A stretch of DNA of 64,000 nucleotides, taken from Boesenbergia rotunda. Taxonomy: Eukaryota > Streptophyta > Magnoliopsida > Zingiberales > Zingiberaceae. Below are positions 1-11,885 of this stretch, piece after piece (the stretch's first letter is position 1; each line of letters opens with the position of its first letter). The translations under genes and the position numbers were made by a program. The notes under the pieces are model-generated. The model saw nothing but the letters and a program-made list of their open reading frames with translations. It had not been told where the DNA came from and did no database searches. The DNA lies in assembly GCA_024364735.1 (NCBI GenBank), contig JAGFNQ010005210.1, positions 1-64,000 of the forward strand, in the 5' to 3' direction.

Positions 1-2505
1 TTGTAATTTTTTAAAATTGTTAGGTTTATTTGCAAAAAGTCAAAGTTAAGTTATAAAACCCCTAAGCCCTAACTTCCCCGTTCAGTTTCGTTTCTTCCCC
101 CACTGCTCGACGCCGATTTCCTCTCTGCCCTAGCCGACAGCGGAGCCGCACGCGAGCGGTTCCTCCTCGCGACCGCCGCCAGCCGCCGGCCTCTGTTCTC
201 CCTTCTCCCTCTTCTTCTCCGGCGCGTACAAGCAGAGGATCGCAACCCGCACACACCGAGCCCTAGCAGACCGCCGCCGCCTCACCTCGACGCCGATGCC
301 TCGCGAGTGAGTCCCCATCGTCGGCGCACACGAAGGAGACGACACCTCCCTCCCTCGTGCAAGCCAGCCGCGTCGCAGAGCATTCTGCTGCGAGCAAGCC
401 CTAAGAGCTGCCGCACAATCGTCTAGCACAGACCAGGGTGATAGCCATTGACTTTCGATTCTCCACCTCCTTAGTGCCGATCAAGGTGAGAAGATTAGAT
501 TGAATGTTAATTTAGGGTGAATTAAATTAGTTGGATTGGTAATAAGGGGAGTTGAATTGTCTCGGTGTTTTCTTGTGAATTGATATTGCTAAGTTAATTT
601 AAATCTGTTGTTATAGTTCTCTGATTTGTTTCCATTGCCATAAGCTAAAGAAGTTGAAATGGAATTATGGTATTTGGATACGGTTGCCGTGAGTTATATT
701 TGGGTTTTTTGGTTTGGACAAGTTTGTATGTTGAGTTAAGTTTGAACGTAGGCTAAATCCAAGTTAAACCTAACCTCAATAAATAAGGACACTTTATAAT
801 TAATCATTTGCATTAGCTTAATTAAATGATTACGACAACTAAGCTTAATCTCAGTACGGTTTAGAAATTTGTTTAGTTGACTATTATTACGGTAAATAGC
901 TAAACATCGTATCATTTATACAGGACCTTGATTCAGATTCGTTCAGTTGATCGTGGGAGGTTCTGTTCGTATACGTTCTACAATTATAAGGCGGATACTT
1001 CTCCTTTGTACTCGAGTAGTTTTCTTTACCTTAAAAGCATGACTATATTATGTCTGATAGGTTGCTTGACCTTGTTCTTTGTCGTTATTTAAAATATCGC
1101 CGTTGAGACTTATTCTTCGTTGATCTTCGAGAGTTCCCAAATTCGTATCTGTACAGTTCTCTATTGGTTTTCTATTTTGTAAAGTGCCGCTTGTACGCGA
1201 GTACTTAGAAGTCCATTACCCACAAATAAATTTATTTTGGCATTAGAAATACCTTACCCAGTAGTGTAAGTGCATAATCGTTGGTTTTGATTTCCGGTTG
1301 ATTATATTGATGCATCGTGTATTCGTTGGATTTTATTGCATCGTAGTTTCTCCGGTTGTTCGTGCATCGTATATCATGCACCATACTTGCACGTTGCATA
1401 CTAACGACTGTTGGCTTACATTTGGTTAAGCCGTCGTTAGTCATATTGTTGCTCGATTCACTCAACCACTTGTTGTTGTGGAAGTGGTTAGAGTGCGAGT
1501 GTTTGTCCTGTTATGCCAAACAGTGACACCCTCACAGTTGTTTTTAGAGGGATGAGTTGTTGGTGGCTCACCCTCACCGTTGTTTTTAGAGGGATATTGT
1601 AGCTGTATAGCTCCCCCGATGTACCGTGGGTTTGGAGTGTAGACTCCCTAGCATCCTGTCCACTCAACCACGCCTTATGTGGTATTTGTTGTTGGAGTGG
1701 TACAGTTATCACAGCCCTACCCACTCGATCACACAGATGGGATGTGTTGACGGCTTGACTGGCGTCAGGGGTGACACATGTCATTGCATCATGTGCATAC
1801 GTATTTCTTTTATGCATTTGCTTGTGTTTGATGCACTTATATGAGCTATGGTTGTTGCACATGATTGACATGCATCTATATCTTGGTTTTATTGTTGTTG
1901 TGTTATTTTACGCCTGTTTAGTTATTATTCGGTTTTATAACCTATTGTTATATATATATGTTATGTATGTTTAGGAAATCTTATATTCCTTATGGACTGT
2001 ACCCTGTTGGTTCTCTACTTATTGTACCTTTATTATGTCATGCTTATTGTCTACTCATATACCCACAGAGTCCACCCGGACTCACCACCCCTGCTTTCCT
2101 TTCTGTTGTTTTAGATAGCAGATAGACGTATTTCTTAGAGCCAGGAGAGGATCCAGTTAACAGTCCCCAGTGTCGAGTTGGGTTAATCTTTCGTATTTGG
2201 TTTAGTTATTTGTTTCAGTACCTGGAGTTGCTTTTTATTCATTATTGGGTTTTGTCGATATTAGAGACTTTTGAGTTCTCTTTTGGACTGTAGTTTCTTT
2301 TATGTTTAGGGTGGCTGAGCCACTCGTTATTTGCTTTCGATTATAAACTGTGTGGTTGTGTGTATTTTTTTTATTATTGTGATGCCAGCCGCTTGTGGTT
2401 GAGCTATATATGTGAGATATGATGTATCATTGCCCTATACTGTCCGTCGTACAGGGGAGATGCTGCTCGATTTTCGAGAAAGCATGTGCCTCTAGGGGCG
2501 TGACA
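1..2505 (+). mobile_element. Ty3-gypsy-type LTR, 5' end outside window
   Basis: This looks like the promoter-to-end part of a long LTR. A TATA box (tataaaa, 52-58) is followed by a C/G-rich leader beginning near the cccctaagccctaac stretch, then over 2 kb of AT-rich sequence with no credible ORF. It ends in ggggcgtgaca at 2505, a CA-type LTR terminus. The segment near 2060-2150, with a cccacagagtccac run and an agatagcagatag run, resembles the 3' part of plant chromovirus (Tekay-like) LTRs; that comparison is from memory. No primer-binding site follows 2505, so it is a solo or truncated LTR rather than the start of a full element. Its left end and left TSD are off the window. Short ORFs here are chance. 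Confidence 0.6.
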
Positions 2506-2562
2506 CTTACTTTGCCACATGTCTAGTCCAGCTCCCTGTTGACCCATTAAGACTTTTGTTCT

Positions 2563-2784
2563 ATCCCCACGGGCTGGCTCGGTTGGTAAGGCCCCTGGCT
2601 GCTTGCATCGGAGGTCTCAGGTTTGAGAGTCGTCAGTAGCACACGGGATAAAAACCTGGTCTGCCGGCTTAAATCTTCTCGGCCCCAGGCACCTTACCCC
2701 ACCAGTAAAATCGTGATTTATCCCCTCTGGATACTTGTAGGGCCGGGCCCAAAGGACCGCTAAGGTGACGGTTTCACTTTTTTA
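2563..2784 (+). mobile_element. tRNA-derived SINE (copy 1)
   Basis: A 222-bp insertion flanked by a near-perfect 18-bp direct repeat: cattaagacttttgttct at 2545-2562 and the same with one T-to-C change at 2785-2802. Near its 5' end lie RNA polymerase III promoter elements: an A-box-like TGGCTCGGTTGG (2575-2586) and a B-box-like ggtttgagagtcg (2620-2632). It ends in a T-rich tail. The 3' half shares a gatttaccc-type motif and gtagggccgggc with the SINE at 47504-47753, suggesting one family. SINEs are copied by LINE machinery in trans and carry no ORF. Confidence 0.8.
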
Positions 2785-2802
2785 CATTAAGACTTCTGTT
2801 CT

Positions 2803-3437
2803 TGACTCATGAAGACCTTCACTGCTTATTGTCCAGCACCCTATAAACCCATTTGGACTTTTCTACTTCTTTGGTTAATGAAAGTTCTAACTTAATAAGT
2901 TAACTAATATAATCAACCAAAAATTTTTTAGATAAAATAAAAATGTTTAAAACAATTTAAAAACCCCTTTAACATGTCCAACAAGTATTTTCAGCTTAAT
3001 TGTCTATGGGATATAATTCTTCAATGAGTTAGTCACTTAAGTGATCAATTTGGTGTTAACCTTGGTTCATATCAATGCACAAACATAAACATCTGGAACT
3101 AATATAGAATCTTAGTATCTTAAATCTATCTATGTGGCTCAATACGTAAACAGTTAATCTTAAGGTATTTGCAAGATGTAAAGGTTGTTTAGTTCTATGT
3201 TAATGCAATCTACGGTAGATCGATCCTAATCTAAGTTCGTTTCTACAAAAAGTAAACAAGTATATGTAAATATAATAATTAACATATGATAGTTTCCTAG
3301 CCTAATTTAACATATTAAACTAATTTTAATTCCCTCTAAGTTGGAGATTTTTTTTTTTGAAAAATTTTCTAACTCCTAAATTTGAGCTTTTTTACCATTC
3401 TAGAGTTAACATGAGTTTAATTCACATAATGAATATG
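2803..3437. other. AT-rich sequence without recognised feature
   Basis: No coding region, structured RNA or terminal repeat was recognised. The stretch lies immediately downstream, in minus-strand sense, of the gag relic at 3438-3897 and may be decayed sequence of the same old element. Confidence 0.4.
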
Positions 3438-3897
3438 TTATTTTGAACTCCAAAAAGAGTTATGTCCTACTTGGTTGACTAAATATGACTTGGAAATCCA
3501 ATCCATCCTATGCTCAGCACAATCAAATTTTTTTCTACTCAAAAGGGACATATATGAAACATAATGCTGAGTTGAGTTAAATTCAAGTTCAGTCTTGTTG
3601 TACATAGCACGTTGAGACCCAAGTATTGTGCCCAAATATTTGGATCATAATGTGAACTTTTTCAACATAGACATTAACTCGTCAACTTGGGTTTTCAATA
3701 TAGAGTTTTCTTCCTCAAATTGTGATATTTGAGTAGAGGTTCCACACCTTGAACCTTTTTAGTTGAAGAGTAAGTTAGTCCTTTCCCTTGGGGTCTAATT
3801 TAACTTCCTTAAGAATTGACTTGACTTTAGACTTAGACGTAGCTAAAACTTTAGATAAATAAACAATTTTAGTATAGAGTTTTTTCAAGGGATCCAT
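3438..3897 (-). pseudogene. Copia-type gag relic, C-terminal part (copy 1)
   Basis: Minus-strand remnant of a long plant copia gag-like protein. One readable piece (3438-3635) contains YNKTELEF and KSYLVNQVGHNSFW, typical of the region after the gag coiled coil in Sirevirus-like elements. The adjoining 3650-3790 is homologous to 54090-54250, a heptad-rich coiled coil in the second copy. The relic stops exactly at the TSD tccat (3893-3897) of the copia insertion and resumes at 9849, so the two pieces were one gene before that insertion. Stops and frame changes make it non-functional. Confidence 0.6.
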
Positions 3898-4430
3898 TGT
3901 TGGATATTATTATTATCTCTATTATATGGGTTTATTTGTAAGTTGCACAAGTAAATACAATCTGAGCCCTTAAAGTGATCTAACTTATGTTTATTGGGTT
4001 TCGGATTATTGGATGTGAGTTCAATGTATAGAACCCTTTAGACCAATCTGTTATTATATATGGGCTGATAACAGATTGGATTGCTATATAAAAGGGAAGT
4101 CCCCAAGGGTTTAGGTGATCTTTATGACTTAGTTTCTTGTTCTCCATTGACAAGAAACTTTACGGCGCCGTCAAACCTAAGCCTCTTGAAAGATTCTCCT
4201 TCTTCTTTTCGTTGTAACTTCTTCCACAGGGATCAAGCCGACGACGCTACGACAAGGACAATGGCTCTTCAATCAGGTTCCTTGTCTTTCGGTTTACACA
4301 TATTATTTCGTTATGTCATGATTCGATGAAACAATAGATCCATGCTTTTATATAGATTATGTTTTCTCTTCGAGTTCTTATTTGGTGTTCTAGAATTCAT
4401 GCGATTAAGAGAAAACACAATGTTCTATCA
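3898..4430 (+). repeat. 5' LTR of the copia element
   Basis: It begins tgttggat and ends ttctatca (TG...CA). A TATA box (tatataaaag, 4085-4094) lies about one third of the way in and would drive the genomic transcript. It aligns end to end without length change with 9311-9843. Confidence 0.95.
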
Positions 4431-4432
4431 AT

Positions 4433-4444
4433 TGGTATCAGAGC
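4433..4444 (+). promoter_or_regulatory. Primer-binding site (initiator tRNA-Met)
   Basis: tggtatcagagc, two bases after the 5' LTR, is the standard plant retrotransposon complement to the 3' end of initiator tRNA-Met and primes minus-strand DNA synthesis. Confidence 0.95.
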
Positions 4445-4695
4445 CTTGACTTTGTTTCATCGTTTTTGTGATAATAAAGTTTAAATTTTTCCGTCGATTT
4501 ATTGTATGTATGCTAGATTAAGTTTTCCTAGTATAATACAATTTTTATCGTCGAAAATCATGTAAAAGAAAATTCTAGGATAGACTTGTTTTCTAAGTTT
4601 TTCATATTTTATGTGAAACATATGAAAACGACGGAAAAACTATCATATTTAATCTAATTTTAGGTTAAAAAAATGTGATGATTTAATCGATTGAC

Positions 4696-6513
4696 TTGGT
4701 CAATCAATTGATTATCAAGTCTATTGCTGAATGGAAAGAATACGTGATCGTAGTCTTAGGCTGCATGGACTTGGACTATGCATTAAGGAATAATCGTCCC
4801 GCACCTTTGACCAGTGCTAGCACTATAGAGCAGAGGGCTGAATTTCAGCTGTGGGAGAGATCAAATCGCATGAGTCTAAGCATCATGAAGCTTTCCATAC
4901 CGGCACAAATAAAGGGCTCAATAACAGAGAGTGAAGATGCTAGGAGTTTCCTTAACCAACTGGCAGACCGATTCACCTTAAATGAAAAGGTCGTGACTAC
5001 CACACTTCTTACGAAGTTGGTAACCATGCGGTACAGTGGTAAAGGAAACATAAGGGAGTACATTATGGAGATGTCCAATATAGCGACAAGTCTGAAATCA
5101 CTAAAACTCGATATGTCTGAGAGTATGTTAGTGCATTTCGTCTTGATGTCTCTGCCTACACAGTTCACTCCTTTTAAGATATCGTATAATACTCAAAAGG
5201 AAAAGTGGACATTGAATGAGCTTATTGCTCAATGTGTGCAAGAGGAGGGGAGACTGAAGATTGAGACATTTGAAAGTGCTCACTTAGCATCTGGTTCTCA
5301 AAATGAGAGCAAGAAGCGAAAGAGGATCAATAACAAAGGTAAGAGAAAGCAAACTGCAGATTCTGGAGGCAATGACCATAAGGAGCGAAAGAAGCAGGAT
5401 AAGGAATCCACTTGTTACTTTTGCAAGAAGAAAGGGCATATGAAGAAAGACTGCCTCAAGTACGCCAACTGGCGTGTAATGAAGGGTAAACTTCTCAACT
5501 TTGTTAGTTCAGAAGTCAATTTAGCTATTGTACCCATTGACACTTGGTGGATAGATACTGGTGCTACTACTCACATAAGTGTCACTATGCAGAGTTGTCT
5601 CAGGAGCCGACTTCCACTTGATGGTGAAAGATACATCTATACGGGGAATGGAAAAAAGGCTGCAGTAGAGGCTATTGGTGTTTTTAGGCTTTATTTAGGA
5701 ACTGATGTTTATTTGGATTTGGAGAATACATTCATTGTACCGTCTTTCAGACGAAACTTAATTTCAATTTCTTGTTTGGACAAATCAGGTTATTCTTGTT
5801 CATTTGGAAATGAAATGTTTAGTATTTTCTATAATTCAATTTTGATTGAGAATGGTTCCTTGGTTGATAAGCTTTATAAATTAAACACCTTTATTTCTAC
5901 GATTGACAACGTAATAATGCATAGTATAAGTACGAAACGTAAATTGACCAACGAGAATTCTTCTATGTTGTGGCATAGGCGTTTAGGACATATATCCAAA
6001 CAACGCCTAGAAAGATTAATGTCACATGGAATTCTTGATTCCCTTGACATGTCAGACTTTGATGTCTGCATAGAGTGTGTTAAGGGGAAGACAACTAACA
6101 AAAGGAACAAAGGGGTTGACCGTTGTAGTGACGTTTTGGAGCTAATAAATACAGATATTTGTGGACCATTCCCTAAGGCATCTTGGAATGGACACATATA
6201 TTTTATTAGTTTCATAGACGACTATTCTAGATTTGACTGTCTGTACCTTATTCATGAGAAGTCGCAATCTTTGGACATGTTCAAAATTTTCAAAGCCAAA
6301 GTTGAACTTCAACTAGGTAAGAAAATTAAAGTCGTCCGATCCGACCGTGGAGGAGAATATTACGGTCGATATGATGGATCAGGTGAACAACGTCCAGGAG
6401 CTTTTGCAAATTACCTTGCTGAGTGTGGGATTGTGCCTCAGTATACCATTCCTGGTACACCCGGTCAGAATGGTGTAGCTGAGCGTCACAATCGAACCCT
6501 AAAAGACATGTGA
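4696..6513 (+). pseudogene. Copia gag-protease-integrase reading frame (5' part of polyprotein)
   Basis: A 605-codon open stretch. Order: UBN2-type gag (about residues 10-195), basic linker, CCHC zinc knuckle (C240, C243, H248, C253), aspartic protease with DTGA at 287-290, GAG-pre-integrase with LWHRRLGH at 425-432 and C458/C461, then the integrase core with acidic residues near D487, D550 and E596. The open frame begins at a TTG; a stop lies at 4684 and the first in-frame ATG is at 4765 (residue 24), inside the gag homology, so the original start codon appears lost. The frame ends at a TGA (6511-6513) caused by a one-base shift: integrase homology continues directly in another frame from 6510. 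The encoded particle and integration proteins cannot be made intact. Confidence 0.9.
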
Positions 6514-8759
6514 GAAGTATGATAACTTTCACTTCTCTACCGGAGTCTTTGTGGGATGAAGCACTCAAGACTGCAGTTTACCTTCTCAATAGAGTACCTA
6601 GTAAGACAGTAACAAAAACCCCACTCGAGATGTGGACGGGTAGAAAGCCTAGCGTTAGGCATTTACACGTCTTGGGTTGTCCAGCTAAGGCTAGGCCTTA
6701 CAAGCCTAATGAAAAGAAATTGGACTCAAGAACTGTTAGCTGCAATTTTGTAGGTTACTCTGAGAGATCAAAGGGGTATAAATTTTATAATCCATTTAAT
6801 AGATCCTTCTTCGAAACGGAAAATGCCAAGTTTATTGAGAACAGTGGGAGCGATAAAATCAGGGAAGTATCTTTTGAGGAAAGCGTTGGCAATCCTCCTA
6901 TGGTCACTACTAGTGCAATCAGTAGTGGTATGGTTACCATACCACACATTATGGATATTGCACATCCAGTGAGCGTAGTGAACCAAGATATTCCCATGAC
7001 ATCTCCAATGCAATTGGAGGAGCCTACCACTGAAATTGAAGTATTGCCTCATATTTATGAGCAAGTACCTCAAACACAAGTGCCCTTAAGGCGATCCACA
7101 AGGGAACGGAGAAGCACGAATTCTCGTGATTATGTTTATCTCCAAGAGCATGAGTTTGATATAGGGTTGGAAAGTGATCCTACATCTTTCCACGAAGTCA
7201 AACAATGCTCTAACCCTGAAAGGTGAATTAACGTCATGCAAGAAGAGTTGAAGTCTATGGCAGACAATGACGTTTGAGAACTTGTCGAATTGCCCGAAGG
7301 TTCGAAACCCGTTGGTTGTAAATGGATATTTAAAACCAAACGAGATTCGAAGGGCAATATCGAAAGGTATAAGGCTCGTCTTGCTGCCAAGGGATTCACT
7401 CAAAAGGAAGACATTGATTATAAGGAGACTTTCTCACCTGTGTCGACGAAAGACTCCCTTAGGGTAATCATGGCACTTGTAGCTCATTTTGATTTGGAGC
7501 TACATCAAATGGACGTAAAGACTGCATTCCTCAATGGAGACATAGAGGAGTCTATATTTATGGTGCAATCGGAGAACTTTGAGTCCTCAGACTCAAAGCA
7601 CCTAGTATGTAGATTAAAGAAGTCCATTTATGGTTTAAAGCAGGCATCCCGTCAATGGTACCAGAAATTTGATCAAGTGGTTACCTCATTTGGATTTAGA
7701 GAGAACCCCGTTGATCAGTGCATATATGTCAAGTTCAGTGGGAGCAAGTTTGTTATACTTGTTTTGTACGTGAATGATATATTGCTTGCGAGTAATAATA
7801 AGGGTTTACTGCATGAAACCAAGTCATTTTTATCTGGTAAATTTGAAATTAAAGATCTTGGTGAAGCATCTTTTGTTCTAGGCATTCAGATCTGTCGTGA
7901 TAGATCAAGAGACATTCTTGGACTTTCACAACAAGCCTATATTGAGAAGGTGCTTATAAAGTATGACATACAAAATTATACACCTGGTGACACACCTGTG
8001 TCAAAATGTGACAAGTTCAGTTTGCAGCAGTGTCCACGACTTGAACTTGAAATAAAGGAGATGGAACAATTCTCATATGCATTAGCAGTGGGAAGTCTCA
8101 TGTATGCACAAGTTTGCACTCGACCAGATATAGTATTTGTAGTTGGGATGTTAGGATGATATGTTAATAGCCCAGGACCGTCGCACTGGAAAGCAATTAA
8201 AAGAGTAATGCGGTATTTGCAAAGAACCAAAAGATACATGCTCACGTATCGGAGGTCAGATCATCTGGAGGTGATTGGTTATTCAGACTCCGATTTTGTT
8301 GGATGCTTAGATAGCAGGAGGTCCACTTCAGGCTATATCTTCATGCTTGCTGGAGGGGCTATATCTTGGAAGAGCGTCAAGCAGACGCTAGTAGCTACTT
8401 CTACTATGGAGGCAGAATTGGTAGCATACTATGAAGCATCTAATCACGGGATTTGGCTGCGGAACTTCATCACAGCATTGCATATCGTTGATGACATTGA
8501 TAGGTCACTGAGGATCTACTGTGATAATAAAGCAGCAGAACTTTATGTCAAGAACAACCTTAGTTCGTCGAAGTCCAAGCACATCGACATTAAGTTTCTA
8601 GCGGTTAAAGAGAGAGTTCAGAGTCGTCAGATCATGGTAGAGCACATCAGCACAGATTCCATGTTGGCCGATCCACTTACCAAAGGCTTGGTGTCCAAGG
8701 TGTTTCATGCGCATGTTGTGGATATGGGAGTTCTTCTTATGGAAGAAGAACTCATCTAG
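6510..8759 (+). pseudogene. Copia integrase C-terminus, reverse transcriptase and RNase H, interrupted by three stops
   Basis: One continuous frame of polyprotein homology closed by a TAG at 8757-8759. It holds the rest of integrase (LPESLWDEAL, LLNRVPSKT, LGCPAKARPY), the RT (KWIFKTKRDSKG, QMDVKTAFLNGD, SIYGLKQASRQWY) and RNase H (GYSDSDFVGC, STSGYIFMLAGG). In-frame TGA stops lie at 7224, 7275 and 8157. Homology suggests the first two replaced Trp codons (TGG to TGA) and the third an Arg codon (CGA to TGA), all transitions. The RT catalytic box reads YVND, with AAT at 7773-7775 where Asp is expected, so the polymerase would be inactive even without the stops. Confidence 0.9.
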
Positions 8760-9299
8760 TGGGAGTCTGTATTTATTTTATTATTCTATGTTAATAAAGA
8801 CAAACATTTTTATTTTGATTATTGTATGTACCTAAAGTTCAAAAATAATAATGAGAATTCATATGTTTGTTTGACGCTCTGAATACAATATCATGATTTA
8901 CTACTGCTGTTTAGCATTTGATGTTTGTAAATATGATACAGATTCCTTTTGGAATCATAAAGTTTGGATCATGATTTGCTGTTGCAGTTTTGCATAAGGT
9001 ATTTGCAAATATAATCACTCTTTTGAGTCGCTTTGGACCAGTTGGAAATTGACATGTATTGATCACATTTCATGTAATTTCAACTCTATACATCCACATC
9101 TTGATCTATGTCGTTAATGACATTGGTATTGTGATTACTGTTGGGGTTTGTTACGATCATTTTCAGTGGCTATGACCTCTTTAGTCCTATACCAATGAAA
9201 TTAATGGACCAGATTGTTTATAAGGGTATCTTGTACCCATAAAGTTTGATATCAACTAAAGTTTTGCTTGTATTTTACTATACAACTCACATATAGCCC

Positions 9300-9309
9300 A
9301 AGTGGGAGA
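9300..9309 (+). promoter_or_regulatory. Polypurine tract of the copia element
   Basis: aagtgggaga, immediately before the 3' LTR, is the purine-rich primer for plus-strand synthesis. Its position relative to the LTR is standard. Confidence 0.85.
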
Positions 9310-9310
9310 T

Positions 9311-9843
9311 TGTTGGATATTATTATTATCTCTATTAGGTGGGCTTATTTGTAAGTTGCACAAGTAAATACAATCTGAGCCCTTAAAGTGATCTAACTTA
9401 TGTTTATTAGGTTTCAGATTATTGGATGTGAGTTCAATGTATAAAACTCTTTAGACCAATCTGTTATTATCTATGGGCTGATAACAGATTGGATTGCTAT
9501 ATAAAGGGGAGGTCCCCAAGGGTTTAGGTGATCTTTATGACCTAGTTTCTTGTTCCCCATTGACAAGAAACCTTACGGCGCCGTCAAACCTAAGCCTCTT
9601 GGAAGATTCTCCTTCTTCTTTCCGCTGCATCTTCTTCCATAGGGATCAAGCCGACGACGCTACGACAAGGACAATGACTCTTCAATCAGGTTCCTTGTCT
9701 TTCAGTTTACACATATTATTTCGTTATGCCATGATTCGATGAAACAATAGATTCATGCTTTTATATACATTATGTTTTCTCTTCGAGTTCTTATTTAGTT
9801 TTCTAGAATTCATGCGGTTAGGAGAAAACACAATGTTCTATCA
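9311..9843 (+). repeat. 3' LTR of the copia element
   Basis: 533 bp, same termini as the 5' LTR, TATA-type motif at about 9499-9506. It is followed directly by the second TSD copy (tccat, 9844-9848). Confidence 0.95.
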
Positions 9844-9848
9844 TCCAT

Positions 9849-11350
9849 TACCTCATCAATATTCTCATCCGAGAAATTGATTAATTCTTGATTTATCTTT
9901 GATTTTGACTCGACCTTAGACTCAAACTCGAACTTTGAAATTTCTTCTATTGCCATCAATGCGATGAGGTTGACTTGATTTGAGTCTGACATTATTCAGA
10001 AGAGGACTCATTCCAAGTTGTCTTTAGTGTCTTCTTTTTCCTTTACTCCTTTGGCTCATATGGTTCTTTTAACTTTTTTAGAACATGACATTCTCATTTA
10101 TAGTGTACTTTCTCATTTGATGAAGGAGGAATTCATTGGATTATTTTTTTTTAATTTTTTAGTAAATTATTCTTTTTTATAATTTTTGAATTTTTTTGAT
10201 ATTTTTGATAATTTTTATCTTTTATATTTTTAAACTTTTGAGTCCGTTTAAAACTTTTAGGATTGTAAGTCTATTAATAATTTATCTTTTTTAATTTTTT
10301 TTCTCTTTTACAAGTTAGGAATTATAGTATATATATTTGGATTTCTTTATTTTATTTGGATCTTAGCATTTAAAATCTATATAAATATCTGTTTAGCTAT
10401 TTGAGGGATTATCGTCGATTACTAAATAATTTTTTTTAAAAAAAATTATGGAGGATGAAGATTTTCTCCTCAATTCCTCCTTCCCGTCAACTCTTAGGAT
10501 AATTGCTACACTGTTCGGTGTCTTCGTTGCATTTGAAGCATTGTATATTTGCTTTGTTGACTTAATCCTTCTTTTGAAATTCTCTTTTTACCACTCTTCT
10601 AGAGAAATTCTCCCTTCTGATTATCTTCTTCACCATATTTGCAACTTTTGAAAATAAATCTTCTTCATCAGTTGAAAGTTTAGACTTTTACTCAATTCAG
10701 TATCGTCTTTTGGTTTGAACTTGAATTTTGATATTAACTTGGCTCCATCAATTTTTCCTACAATCAAAGATTTACCTTTCTCTCATTGATTAAGGTTAGT
10801 CTGCTCATGCAATTCAAAATCATAAAAGAACTCATCAATTTAATAGAAGACAAATCCTTATACACTTTATACACATCTACGATAAATGCCCATAAAATAG
10901 TCATTGAAAATGTCTTGAGTGCATATATATCTAATTAAGTCTCGATTTTTAACTTGCTTTCCGATTGTCTGGATGTTGTTGAGAATTTCTTCGATTCTTC
11001 CGTTGGGTTATATGTCTTTCTCTGCAATTCTTGAGTCAATTGATCCTTCATGAAGTTCAATCTGTTTTTCTCACAGCTCTTTGCAATATTGAAGGGTCCG
11101 ACCTTATTGAACTTCTCCTAAGATAGCATTGAAGAGTAGCAGTGGTCCTTGCATTTGCTTGAGTCTTCTTTTTGATATCACTAGTCAATAGCCCAAATCG
11201 GCCTACTAGTTCACCATTTGTGTCATGTCAAAGCCGACATTGATGATCATCCAATTCTTTATCTCATTCATCACGTAGTACTTCATTCTAGTCTTCAAAT
11301 AGGTAGAGTTGTTGTCATCCAAAAAGAGGGGATGAGGCGAACTGTAGCAT
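9849..11350 (-). pseudogene. Copia-type gag relic, N-terminal part (copy 1)
   Basis: Minus-strand continuation of the relic at 3438-3897. About 11210-11350 corresponds to the start of gag (a YLKTRMKYYVMNEI-like stretch in minus sense). 10740-11100 is colinear at the DNA level with 57870-58100 plus 54770-54900 in the second copy. The acidic, serine-rich segment at 9850-9992 matches the one at 54300-54480. Frame shifts and stops run throughout. Seen directly: colinear homology of two distant segments. Inferred: Sirevirus-like copia gag. Confidence 0.6.
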
Positions 11351-11885
11351 TCCTATAAAGCCATAACGATAAAAAAAAATCTCCCGGACTATGAAATATC
11401 TTGGGTAAGTAGCACTAGTATAGCAAACAAGAGTGTTAATTGTTAAATTGAGTTTGAGTTTAATCTAGGGTTAGGTTTAGCTCAGGGGCTTGGTTTAGGT
11501 TAAGGCCTTGGTTTATGTTAGGGTTTGGGTTAAGGTTTGGTTGTGATTAGGAATTTTAGAATTAGGATTTGACCCAACTGAAAACGCAATTCCGACCTTA
11601 TGTTAGATTCAAAGTTAGCTTTGAGTTTATCAAGTGATTGTTATTAGAATTAGCTTCTAAGCGGTGGCGAAACATAGAGGTTTTCCTTAAAGAAGTCACG
11701 TACTTGTCGTGTGTATTTCATGGCATGCCACCGTCAGTACTACCCCCATCACAAGCTATTGCTGTCATTGACGTCACTTGAAAGTATGCACTCCAAAGCT
11801 TCCTCCCTCTTTTCCCTCTTCTATTTTCATTCTCGATCTCTCTCAATTCTCATGACCTCCCAACGCCACCCAGAATTGGCATGAA
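11351..11885. other. Gene-free stretch with degenerate telomere-like repeats
   Basis: No gene recognised. At about 11455-11560 the sequence is a run of loose TTTAGGG-like words (tctagggttaggtttag, ttagggtttgggttaagg). It is too degenerate to call an interstitial telomere repeat. 11878-11885 is the left TSD of the adjoining MITE. Confidence 0.35.

Larger units (their letters stand above)
3898..9843 (+). mobile_element. Complete Ty1-copia LTR retrotransposon, disabled
   Basis: A structurally complete 5946-bp element: TSD tccat (3893-3897 and 9844-9848), two 533-bp LTRs, a tRNA-iMet-type primer-binding site, a polypurine tract, and gag-protease-integrase-RT-RNase H in copia order. By hand count the LTRs differ at about 28 of 533 positions (about 5 percent), mostly transitions, so the insertion is old. 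Coding capacity is broken by one frameshift near 6510 and in-frame stops at 7224, 7275 and 8157, and the reverse transcriptase catalytic motif reads YVND. It lies inside, and postdates, the minus-strand gag relic. Confidence 0.95.

Noticed and set aside
130..429. GC-rich ORFs at the start of the window as a host gene
   Set aside because: They lie in the leader region after the TATA box of a gypsy-type LTR and have no domain or splice support.
2569..2640. A functional tRNA gene
   Set aside because: A- and B-box motifs are present, but no cloverleaf could be drawn and the 18-bp TSD and tail identify a SINE.
4081..4329. 82-codon plus-strand ORF, repeated at 9494-9742
   Set aside because: It lies inside both copia LTRs, over the TATA box and leader. 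Its duplication is due to LTR identity and no domain is recognisable.
11455..11560. Interstitial telomere repeat
   Set aside because: Only loose TTTAGGG-like words with no exact tandem run; too degenerate to claim.
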